NCBI GenBank assembly: GCA_902765395.1
Contig: CACWZP010000010.1
Span: forward strand, 50,997 to 114,996
Source of the DNA: an uncultured Eubacteriales bacterium
Lineage (GTDB): Bacteria > Bacillota > Clostridia > Christensenellales > Aristaeellaceae
Direction of reading: 5' to 3'
Length of the DNA stretch: 64,000 nt
This document shows, in pieces, positions 24,115-31,325 of this stretch; the stretch's first letter is position 1, and the number at the start of each line of letters is the position of its first letter. The translations under genes were made by a program, and so were the position numbers. Below the pieces are notes generated by a model, which saw nothing but the letters and a program-made list of their open reading frames with translations, searched no databases and had not been told where the DNA came from.

Positions 24115-25818
24115 TCAGTTCACCATGAACTCGGTGATGTGGCTGCCGCCGGACACCATGGGCCGCACCAGCTCGTCGGTGGCGATGGCGCAGTCGATCA
24201 CCATGCCGCGGCCCCCGTCGATGGCCTCGTGGAGCGCCGCCTCCAGCTGCGAGACGTCCGCCACGCGCCGCCCGGCGATGCCATAGGCCTCCGCCAGCTT
24301 CACGAAGTCCGGCCCGCGGTCCAGCGTGGTCTGGGAATAGCGGCCGTCACAGGTCAGCGTCTGCCACTGGCGCACCATGCCCAGCGCGCCGTTGTTGAAC
24401 AGCACCGTGATGATGGGCAGGTTGTAGAACTGCTCGGTGGACAGCTCGTTCAGGTTCATGCGGAAGCTGCCATCGCCGGTGATGTGCAGGACCACCTTGT
24501 CCGGGTTGCCCACCTGGGCCCCGATGGCCGCGCCCAGGCCGAAGCCCATGGTGCCGAAGCCGCCGGATGTGACCAGCTGGCCGGAATACTCAAAGTGCAG
24601 ATGCTGGATGGCCCACATCTGGTGCTGGCCCACGTCGGTGGTGAAGATGGCGTCCCGGGGCACGATGCGCGCGATGGCGTCCAGCACCTGGCTGGGCGTC
24701 AGCCGGTCGTCCGCCTCGTCGTACTCCGTCACCGTCTTGAAGGAGAACACATAGTCCTTCCAGGGGGTATGGTCCAGCTGCTCCAGCCGCTCGTTCAGCA
24801 GCTGCAGCACCCGCTTGGCGTCGCCGATGATGTGGTGGGCCGTCTCCACGTTCTTGTTGATCTCGCTGCGGTCGATGTCGATCTGCACGATCTTCGCGTT
24901 TTGCGCGAAGGACGAGGGCTTCAGCGCCACACGGTCAGAGAACCGGCAGCCCACGGCGATCAGCAGGTCGCAGGCGTCCACGGCCATGTTGCTGGCCTGG
25001 CTGCCGTGCATGCCCACCAGCCCGGTGGCCAGCTTGTTGAGGCCCCGGAAGCCGCCCGCACCCATCACGGTGATGCCCACGGGGGCGTCGATGCGGTTGG
25101 CGAACTCCTCGAACTCCCAGTCGGCGCGGCTGCGCACCACGCCGCCGCCGCAGATCACCAGCGGCTTTTCGCTGGCGCGGATCATGTCGCAGAGGATGTC
25201 GATGTCCCGGTAGTCCGGCTCGGGGGCCTTGAAGTCCTGGCTGGAGCGCTTCATCAGCTGGCCCAGCTTGCCGGTCATGCCGTGCTGGCCCCGGGAGAGG
25301 GGCTCGTACTCCCCCGTCGCGAGGGTCACGTTCTTGGGAATGTCGATCAGCACCGGACCGGGCCGGCCACTGCGGGCGATGGCGAAGGCCTCGCGCACGG
25401 TATCGGCCAGGTCGTTCACGTCCCGCACCAGGTAGTTGCACTTGGTGATGGGCATGGTGACGCCGGTGATGTCCACCTCCTGGAAGGAGTCCTTGCCCAG
25501 CAGGGGCAGGCCCACGTTGCAGGTGACGCACACGATGGGCGAGGAATCCATATAGGCGGTGGCGATGCCGGTGACCAGGTTGGTGGCCCCGGGCCCGGAC
25601 GTGGCAAAGCATACGCCCACCCGGCCCGTGGAACGCGCGTAGCCGTCCGCCGCGTGGCAGGCGCCCTGCTCGTGGGCCGTGAGGATGTGGCGTATGCCCG
25701 GATAGTTCAGCAGCTCGTCGTACACATTCAATATGGTGCCGCCCGGATAGCCGAATATGGTGTCCACCCGCTGCTCCGTCAGGCACTCCATCAGGATCTG
25801 TGCGCCGGTCATCTGCAT
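24115..25818 (-). CDS. ilvB: Acetolactate synthase catalytic subunit
   Basis: IlvB condenses two pyruvates, or pyruvate and 2-oxobutyrate, using thiamine diphosphate, FAD and Mg2+. The 567-residue protein shows FGYPGGTILNVYDEL, the catalytic Glu in LTAHEQGACHAADGYAR, and the cofactor motif GDGSFRMNLNELST leading to NN. It is the first gene of ilvBNCD. No T-box or long leader separates it from the HtrA gene upstream, so expression may depend on read-through or on a promoter I could not identify. Confidence 0.95.
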   Translation of the reverse strand: MQMTGAQILMECLTEQRVDTIFGYPGGTILNVYDELLNYPGIRHILTAHEQGACHAADGYARSTGRVGVCFATSGPGATNLVTGIATAYMDSSPIVCVTCNVGLPLLGKDSFQEVDITGVTMPITKCNYLVRDVNDLADTVREAFAIARSGRPGPVLIDIPKNVTLATGEYEPLSRGQHGMTGKLGQLMKRSSQDFKAPEPDYRDIDILCDMIRASEKPLVICGGGVVRSRADWEFEEFANRIDAPVGITVMGAGGFRGLNKLATGLVGMHGSQASNMAVDACDLLIAVGCRFSDRVALKPSSFAQNAKIVQIDIDRSEINKNVETAHHIIGDAKRVLQLLNERLEQLDHTPWKDYVFSFKTVTEYDEADDRLTPSQVLDAIARIVPRDAIFTTDVGQHQMWAIQHLHFEYSGQLVTSGGFGTMGFGLGAAIGAQVGNPDKVVLHITGDGSFRMNLNELSTEQFYNLPIITVLFNNGALGMVRQWQTLTCDGRYSQTTLDRGPDFVKLAEAYGIAGRRVADVSQLEAALHEAIDGGRGMVIDCAIATDELVRPMVSGGSHITEFMVN

Positions 25819-25887
25819 GGAGACTTCTCCCCTTCCAACAATCTCAACAGGCGCGGCCGGACTTTGCCGACCGCGCCAGCGCGTTTT

Positions 25888-27018
25888 TTAGTCGATGATT
25901 TCCAGCTCCAGCGTCAGGGTCAGCTCCTCATAGCCGCCCTTCACGTTGCCGTCCTGGTCGTACTCATAGCGATAGACCTTCAGCTCCATGGGCTGGTCCT
26001 TGCCGCACTTGTCCACGGCGTTGACCAGATCCTGGCTGGAGAGCACGCGCTCGCCGTTGGCCTCGGTGATCACGTCCTTCTCCTGCAGGCCGGCCTTGTC
26101 CGCCGGGGTGCCCTTCTCCACGGAATACACCTGGGCGCCGGCCGGCGGGAAGCGCCGCATGGCCTCGTCCGGGCCGTCGATGGAGATGACCGTGACGCCC
26201 ATGCGCGGGCGCACCACGCTGCCGTTGGCGATGATCTGCTCGATGAAATCCTTCACGGGGCTGATGGGGATGCAGAAGTTCATACCCTCGCCCAGGGTGT
26301 AGATCACGGGGATGCCCACCATCTCGCCCTTGGCGTTCAGCAGCGCGCCGCCGGAGTAGCCGCCGGTAAGGGCCGCGTCGATCTGGATGGTGGTGATGTG
26401 GTGGTTGAAGTTGCCTGCGTTCACGTCCTCGCGCTCCAGGCCCGAGATGATGCCCGCGCTGACGCTGCCGAACATCACGTCGTCATAGCCGGTGGAGGGG
26501 TTGCCCACGATGATGGCCAGCTCGCCGATGCGCAGCGTATCGGAATCGCCGATGGTGAGGGGCTTCGCGCCTTCGGGGGCCGCGTCCTCGAACTTCAGCA
26601 CGGCGATGTCGGTGCCGTCGTCATAGCCCACCAGCTCCACGTCCATCTCGGTGCCGTCCAGCCAGCGCGCCACGAAGGCGTCGCCGTCCTCCACCACGTG
26701 GTAGTTGGAAAGCAGGTAGCCGCCCTCGCCGCCCTCCAGCGCCCGGAAATAGCAGGCCGAGCCGTAGCCGGTCTCGTACACGTCGGAAATGCGGGTGACC
26801 GCGTCCCAGCTCTCCGCCTTGGTGATCAGCTGCACGACGGAAGGGCGCACGCGATCGGCGATGTCGGGGATGGGGTTGCTCGAGGAGTAGATCAGGTCAT
26901 AGGACGGGGTCTGTTCCGCGGCTTCCTCGGCGGGCGCGCCCAGGGCCAGCATGCCCGTGAGCATCAGCGCCGCCAGCACCAGCGCCAGCAGGCGGGACAG
27001 TATGGTGGAATACTTCAT
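25888..27018 (-). CDS. Secreted HtrA/DegP-like serine protease with PDZ domain
   Basis: The 376-residue protein has a signal peptide (about 1-30), a trypsin-like domain and a C-terminal PDZ domain (about 275-365). The catalytic triad can be read as H107 (SNYHVVE), D137 (GTDIAVLKF) and S222 (GGYSGGALL). The serine motif is GYSGG rather than the common GNSGG. HtrA proteases degrade misfolded exported proteins. The gene stands just upstream of ilvB and downstream of the two-component pair, with its own promoter. Confidence 0.88.
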   Translation of the reverse strand: MKYSTILSRLLALVLAALMLTGMLALGAPAEEAAEQTPSYDLIYSSSNPIPDIADRVRPSVVQLITKAESWDAVTRISDVYETGYGSACYFRALEGGEGGYLLSNYHVVEDGDAFVARWLDGTEMDVELVGYDDGTDIAVLKFEDAAPEGAKPLTIGDSDTLRIGELAIIVGNPSTGYDDVMFGSVSAGIISGLEREDVNAGNFNHHITTIQIDAALTGGYSGGALLNAKGEMVGIPVIYTLGEGMNFCIPISPVKDFIEQIIANGSVVRPRMGVTVISIDGPDEAMRRFPPAGAQVYSVEKGTPADKAGLQEKDVITEANGERVLSSQDLVNAVDKCGKDQPMELKVYRYEYDQDGNVKGGYEELTLTLELEIID

Positions 27019-27062
27019 ATGTCGATCCTCTCTTTCGTGGGTGTAGGATACTCGATTATCCT

Positions 27063-27091
27063 CTATTATAACCCTTTATCGGCGGTTGTAC
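27063..27091 (-). promoter_or_regulatory. Promoter for the HtrA-like gene
   Basis: A perfect TATAAT (27063-27068, minus strand) is preceded at 17 bp by TTGTAC (27086-27091), a weak -35. The start codon is about 45 bases downstream. Confidence 0.55.
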
Positions 27092-27119
27092 AATCGGTAT
27101 AATGTTATTTTAATACTTT

Positions 27120-27172
27120 AATTGAAGAGAGCGGTCAGCCGGGACCGGCATCCCCCGCCCCGACCGCCCTCT
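27120..27172 (-). terminator. Possible terminator after the histidine kinase gene
   Basis: AGAGAGCGGTC (27126-27136) pairs with GACCGCCCTCT (27162-27172) with one mismatch. On the minus strand it is followed by TCAATT rather than a clean T-run. Confidence 0.35.
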
Positions 27173-27209
27173 GTCGGCGGGCAGGGATTTCAAACGACCC
27201 TCCCCGTCC

Positions 27210-28649
27210 TCACTCCGCCGCGGGCAGCGTGAATTCAAACGCCGTCTGGCGATCGTCGGAGCGCACCTCGATCTTCGAGCCGTGCTGCTGCATGATCCTC
27301 TGGCAGATGGACAGCCCCAGGCCGGTGCCCTGGCCGGAGGTGTGGGCCTTGTCGGCCTTGTAGAAGCGCTCGAAGATATAGGGCAGGTCCGCCTCGGCGA
27401 TCCTCGGCCCGTTGTTGGCGATGGTGAAGCGCACGTCCTTCCCCTGCCGCGCGGTGCGCACGGTCAGCCGGCTGCCCTCGCCGTCCATGAACTTCACGGC
27501 GTTGTCGATGATGTTGGACACCACCTGGTTGATGCGGTTGGCGTCGGCCATCACCATCAGCGGCCCGTCGGCCAGCGCCACCTCCACGGCAATGCGCTTT
27601 TCCTCGATGCGCGGCTCGAAGTTGATCAGGTTGCGCCGCATAAGCTCGTTGGCGTCGAAGGGGGCCAGCGCCAGCGGGAACTTGCCCGACTCCAGCCGGG
27701 ACAGGTCCAGCAGGTCGTTCACCAGCGCGGTGAGCCGGTCGGTCTCGTCCAGCACGATCTGATAGTACCGGGGCATATCCTCCTGGGGGATCACGCCGTC
27801 CTGCATGGCCTGCACATAGCCGCGCATGCAGGTGATGGGAGAGCGCAGCTCATGGGACACGTTGGCCACGAAGCTGCGCCGGGAATCCTCCAGCCGGGAC
27901 AGATCCTCGGCCATGCGGTTGATGGAGTCGCCCAGCTCCTCCAGCTCGCCGCCGCAATGCACGTCCACCCGCCGGGTCAAATCGCCCTTGGAGAATTCGC
28001 GCACGGCGCTGGACATCTCCTTCATGGGCTTCACCTGGCTGCGGGCCAGGAAGAAGGCCAGTATGGTGCCCAGCACCACGGCCAGCACCGCCGGGGGCCA
28101 GATCTGGTTCAGCACGCTGGAAAGGCCCACCTTCAGCGAGGATGTGGGGATGTGCAGCAGCACCGCGCCCACCACCTCGTTTTCCCCGTAATACCAGGGC
28201 ACGCCGATGGTGACGATGTTCTCGCCGTCCTCCAATTCCGGGAACAGGCCCTCCACGCGGATCTCGTTGCCCTGCTGGATCTGGGAGAGCTGCTCCCGCA
28301 CGGCATCGGTGGCGATGAAGCGGGTGGTGTTCCAGCTCTTGTCCAGGTACTGCACGGTGCCGGAATCGTAGCTGACGATCCAGATGTCGGCATTGTAGGC
28401 GCTGTAGATGTCGCCAATCTTCCGCCGGATCACCCCGCGCATGGTGGCGTTGCTCTGTACGAAGCTGAGGGCGTTCAGGTTCGCCATGTACTCCGCCACC
28501 TCGCGGGCCTGGCGGCGCACCTCCGCCTCGTAGCTCTCTTGCGTGGCCTGCTGACGGGAGGCCACCAGCACGCCGGTGAAGATCAGTATCGTCAGCAGCA
28601 CGGCCGCCAGCAGCACGCCGTAGGTGCGCAGGAAAAGGCTTCTGCGCAT
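27210..28649 (-). CDS. Sensor histidine kinase, PhoR-like
   Basis: The 479-residue kinase has two membrane helices (about 10-30 and 186-203) around an extracellular sensor region, then a HAMP domain (about 205-255). The dimerisation domain has phosphoacceptor H266 in NVSHELRSPIT. The ATP-binding domain shows NxxDNAVKF, FERFYKADKAH and GTGLGLSI motifs. It lies 3 bases after the response-regulator gene. The stimulus is unknown; the PhoR-like label rests on domain order and a Pho-box-like site upstream of the operon. Confidence 0.9.
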   Translation of the reverse strand: MRRSLFLRTYGVLLAAVLLTILIFTGVLVASRQQATQESYEAEVRRQAREVAEYMANLNALSFVQSNATMRGVIRRKIGDIYSAYNADIWIVSYDSGTVQYLDKSWNTTRFIATDAVREQLSQIQQGNEIRVEGLFPELEDGENIVTIGVPWYYGENEVVGAVLLHIPTSSLKVGLSSVLNQIWPPAVLAVVLGTILAFFLARSQVKPMKEMSSAVREFSKGDLTRRVDVHCGGELEELGDSINRMAEDLSRLEDSRRSFVANVSHELRSPITCMRGYVQAMQDGVIPQEDMPRYYQIVLDETDRLTALVNDLLDLSRLESGKFPLALAPFDANELMRRNLINFEPRIEEKRIAVEVALADGPLMVMADANRINQVVSNIIDNAVKFMDGEGSRLTVRTARQGKDVRFTIANNGPRIAEADLPYIFERFYKADKAHTSGQGTGLGLSICQRIMQQHGSKIEVRSDDRQTAFEFTLPAAE

Positions 28650-28652
28650 GGG

Positions 28653-29345
28653 CTACTTCACCTCGAATTTATAGCCGACGCCCCAGACCGTCTTGATCTG
28701 CCAGCCCAGGCTCTCGCCCTCGGTCAGCTTCTCGCGCAGGCGCTTGACGTGCACGTCCACGGTGCGGGAATCGCCGAAGTAGTCATAGCCCCACACCTGC
28801 TCCAGCAGCTGTTCCCGGGTGAACACCTGGTTGGGATGGCTTGCCAGGAAATTGAGCAGCTCCAGCTCCTTGGGGGGCATCTCCAGCTCCTTGCCCATGT
28901 AGGTGACGGAATACTGGCTGATATTCACCTTCAGGCCGGGGAAGGACAGCTCCTTCGTGCCGTCCTGGGGCTGCTCCGGCTGCTGATAGCGGCGGATGAC
29001 GGCCTTGATGCGGGCCACCAGCTCTTTCATGTCGAAGGGCTTGGCGATGTAGTCGTCCGCGCCCAGCTCCAGCCCCAGCACCTTGTCGAAGGTCTCGTCC
29101 TTGGCCGTGAGCATGATGATGGGCACGTTCGAGTCCTTGCGGGCCTCCCGCAGCACCTGCCAGCCGTCCATGCCCGGAAGCATCACGTCCAGCAGCATAA
29201 GCCCCGGCGGCGACTTGCGGAACTTTTCCAGGGCCGTGTCGCCCCGGTCCGCCATCTCCACCTCGAAGCCTTCCTTCTCCAAATACAAATTCACCAGCTG
29301 GCGGATGTTCGGATCGTCGTCCACCAGCAGGATTCTGGTCTTCAT
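28653..29345 (-). CDS. OmpR/PhoP-family response regulator
   Basis: The 230-residue protein has a receiver domain (1-115; phosphoacceptor D53 in LMLLDVMLPGMDGW; K in MLTAKDE) and an OmpR-type winged helix (about 130-230; VWGYDYFGDSRTVDVHVKRL). The ATG at 29345 is preferred to the GTG at 29357 because the GAGGTG ribosome site then has normal spacing. It is the first gene of the operon with the histidine kinase. Two 6-bp direct repeats at 11-bp spacing lie just upstream of a -10 candidate and could be its own binding site. Confidence 0.93.
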   Translation of the reverse strand: MKTRILLVDDDPNIRQLVNLYLEKEGFEVEMADRGDTALEKFRKSPPGLMLLDVMLPGMDGWQVLREARKDSNVPIIMLTAKDETFDKVLGLELGADDYIAKPFDMKELVARIKAVIRRYQQPEQPQDGTKELSFPGLKVNISQYSVTYMGKELEMPPKELELLNFLASHPNQVFTREQLLEQVWGYDYFGDSRTVDVHVKRLREKLTEGESLGWQIKTVWGVGYKFEVK

Positions 29346-29382
29346 CACAGGAATCACCTCAAATATCGTTCTCCATCAGGAT

Positions 29383-29409
29383 AGCATAAAGCCGTGAACA
29401 GGGTGTGAA
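29383..29409 (-). promoter_or_regulatory. Pho-box-like direct repeat and -10 of the two-component operon
   Basis: On the minus strand TTCACA (29404-29409), five bases, then TTCACG (29393-29398) fit the TT(A/T/C)ACA-N5-TT(A/T/C)ACA pattern bound by PhoP-type regulators. TATGCT at 29383-29388 could be the -10 four bases further on. No good -35 is present, as expected for an activated promoter. The function is inferred. Confidence 0.45.
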
Positions 29410-29412
29410 CAT

Positions 29413-29522
29413 TTATAGAGTGAAGAGTTGAGAGTTTGGATTGATTGGCCGAAGAACGGCGCGACGCCTGAACCCTCTGAGCCTGCTTGATCTAAACTCT
29501 GAACTCTTGACTCTATACTCTT
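29413..29522. repeat. Dispersed repeat family R5, copy B (inverted repeat)
   Basis: The left end TATAGAGTGAAGAGTTGAGA and the right end (about 29494-29517) read as reverse complements with a few mismatches, about 110 bp apart. The right end overlaps the stop codon of the methyltransferase gene, so the repeat supplies its last codon. Confidence 0.6.
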
Positions 29523-30264
29523 AACGCTTTCTCGCCCGCACCACCAAAAAGTCCGGCTTGTGCAGCAGGTCCTTCGACCTGTCCGGGTGCGCCGCGAGGG
29601 TGGCCTCGTCGGGGATGGGCTCGATCAGCCTTTCCACGACGAAGCCCGCGTCCACCAGCGTGTTGACGATGGTGGAGAAGGTGCGGTGGTACTTCTTCAC
29701 GCCGTCCACGAACCAGCTGGACAGCCGCTCGCCGTCCACGCTGTAGTTGGAGATGTTCGCCCACAGCTTGTTCCCCGCCCCGTCCTTCGTCCATCTTTCG
29801 CCGGTGGTGAAGCAGGAAGTCAGCGGGTGCTCCTGGGAGAACACGAACAGCCCGCCGGGACCCAGCAGCCGGTGCGCCTGTCCCGCCACCGCGGCAAAGT
29901 CCGCCACGTAGTGCATGGCCAGGGAGCTGGCGACCAGGTCGAAGGGGCCTTCCAGCGCGTCCAGCTCCTCCATGGGCAGGCGGCGGTACTCCACGCGCGC
30001 GTCGGCGTTCTTCTCCCGGGCCAGGGCCAGCATCTTTTCGGAGATGTCGATGCCCAGCACCCGTTCCGCGCCGCGGCGAACGAACTCCGCGCAGTGGTCC
30101 CCCGCGCCGCAGCCCAGGTCCAGCACGGCCTTGCCCGCCAGATCCGGCAGAAGCGACAGCAGCGCCGGGGTCTCGAACAGCACGTTGGCGTTGTCCGGCT
30201 TCTCCCGAAGGCGGCTGTAGCCTTCGAAGAACACATCGTTGTCGTAGATGTTCTGCAGAGCCAT
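29521..30264 (-). CDS. SAM-dependent methyltransferase (class I)
   Basis: The 247-residue protein has the SAM-binding motif VLDLGCGAGDHCAEF, followed by VLGIDISEKMLALAREK and a FDLVASSLAMHYV motif IV. It belongs to the broad Methyltransf_11/25 group; the substrate is not evident. The start at 30264 is chosen because GGAGGAG lies upstream; the frame extends further 5' without a ribosome site. It is 38 bases downstream of the DUF3137 gene. Confidence 0.8.
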   Translation of the reverse strand: MALQNIYDNDVFFEGYSRLREKPDNANVLFETPALLSLLPDLAGKAVLDLGCGAGDHCAEFVRRGAERVLGIDISEKMLALAREKNADARVEYRRLPMEELDALEGPFDLVASSLAMHYVADFAAVAGQAHRLLGPGGLFVFSQEHPLTSCFTTGERWTKDGAGNKLWANISNYSVDGERLSSWFVDGVKKYHRTFSTIVNTLVDAGFVVERLIEPIPDEATLAAHPDRSKDLLHKPDFLVVRARKR

Positions 30265-30302
30265 ATCCCGTTCTCCTCCTTTCGGATCACTGGCGCCCGG
30301 CT

Positions 30303-31226
30303 TCAATTGGTCCGGTCAAACAACGCCGGGTTGTCCGACAGGCAGTCGATCAGTTCCAGGAAACGGTCCAGTTCCCGTTGGTCGCTGTTCTTCATCGTTT
30401 CCCAATCCTGCTCATCTTTGTTCTCGAACAGGTCGCGCCTGTTGTCCTTCGCGCCATAGAGCGTATCGCCGTCAAAGCACAGGAACAGTGTGCCGTCACC
30501 CCGGTTGCAGGCTTGCCTCAGCTTCCCGGTATATTCATCCGTCAGAATCTGTGCCGCGGCTTCCGTGTTGGACGCAAAGATACTCTGCCTCTCCAAAGCC
30601 GCGACATTTGTCACGGCGGTGCCAACGCGCTTTTCATAGGCGGCGCGTGTCAGCATCGGACTTTCATTATCCAGGAACCTGCCGATCCAAACCTTCCCGT
30701 TGACAGGCGTCTTCATGCGCAGCGCGAACACCTGCCCGGCAAAGGTGGTTTTCGGGTGCGCTTCCCCATCCTTGTCCTCGACGTAGTAGACCATCTTCAC
30801 ATCTGAAAAGCGCAGCGGCACGCCCTTATAGGCACCCTCCACGAAATCACTTCCGGTGACGTCGTGCCAAACGCCAGGGATCATGACGCGGTCGATATCC
30901 TCCTTTCTCATCATGGAAAAAGGGCTGTATTCCTTCACCGATGAAAGCCCCTGGTCCAGTGTCTCCATCGCGGTGTAGCTGTTCAGCGTCTTGAATTCAT
31001 CCTGAATCGAATTGATCTTCCTGTTCAGCGCCCGCGCCGCCAGTGCAATCGCGCCGTATACCACCACGAGGATGCCCAGCGCATGGCCAGTTACTGCTAT
31101 AAGAACAGGCATCAGGATAAAGCCCCCAAGGCCCATCAGCCTCATCACCCACTGCAGCCTGTTAATCTTTTTCTTCTGGTATTGATACCTGGTATCAAAT
31201 TCCTGCTTGTGCTCATATTCCTGCAT
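30303..31226 (-). CDS. DUF3137 membrane protein
   Basis: The 307-residue protein has two adjacent membrane helices (about residues 27-65) near the N-terminus and a large soluble C-terminal domain. It shows the DUF3137 pattern: DVTGSDFVEGAYKGVPLRFS, TTFAGQVFALRM and later IFASNTEAAAQILT. The function of this family is not known. AGGAGGG precedes the ATG at 31226. Confidence 0.7.
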   Translation of the reverse strand: MQEYEHKQEFDTRYQYQKKKINRLQWVMRLMGLGGFILMPVLIAVTGHALGILVVVYGAIALAARALNRKINSIQDEFKTLNSYTAMETLDQGLSSVKEYSPFSMMRKEDIDRVMIPGVWHDVTGSDFVEGAYKGVPLRFSDVKMVYYVEDKDGEAHPKTTFAGQVFALRMKTPVNGKVWIGRFLDNESPMLTRAAYEKRVGTAVTNVAALERQSIFASNTEAAAQILTDEYTGKLRQACNRGDGTLFLCFDGDTLYGAKDNRRDLFENKDEQDWETMKNSDQRELDRFLELIDCLSDNPALFDRTN

Positions 31227-31325
31227 GCTCAGCCCTCCTGACAAATCCTGTGCAACAGCGTCGCGCGGCGTTCATCTGCTCCCGTCGCCCATAGCGCCGG
31301 TCTCTCCCGACATCCGGCAGTCCCG

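Noticed and set aside
25850-25889. Plus-strand terminator between ilvB and the HtrA gene
   Set aside because: An 11-bp stem is followed by TTTTTT only after a 6-base gap, and no plus-strand gene ends here. On the minus strand there is no T-run.
24139-27102. 987-codon plus-strand ORF across ilvB and the HtrA gene
   Set aside because: It is antisense to two well-supported genes and has no domains. The same applies to frames at 3572-5659, 10798-12561, 27282-29384 and 43583-45082.
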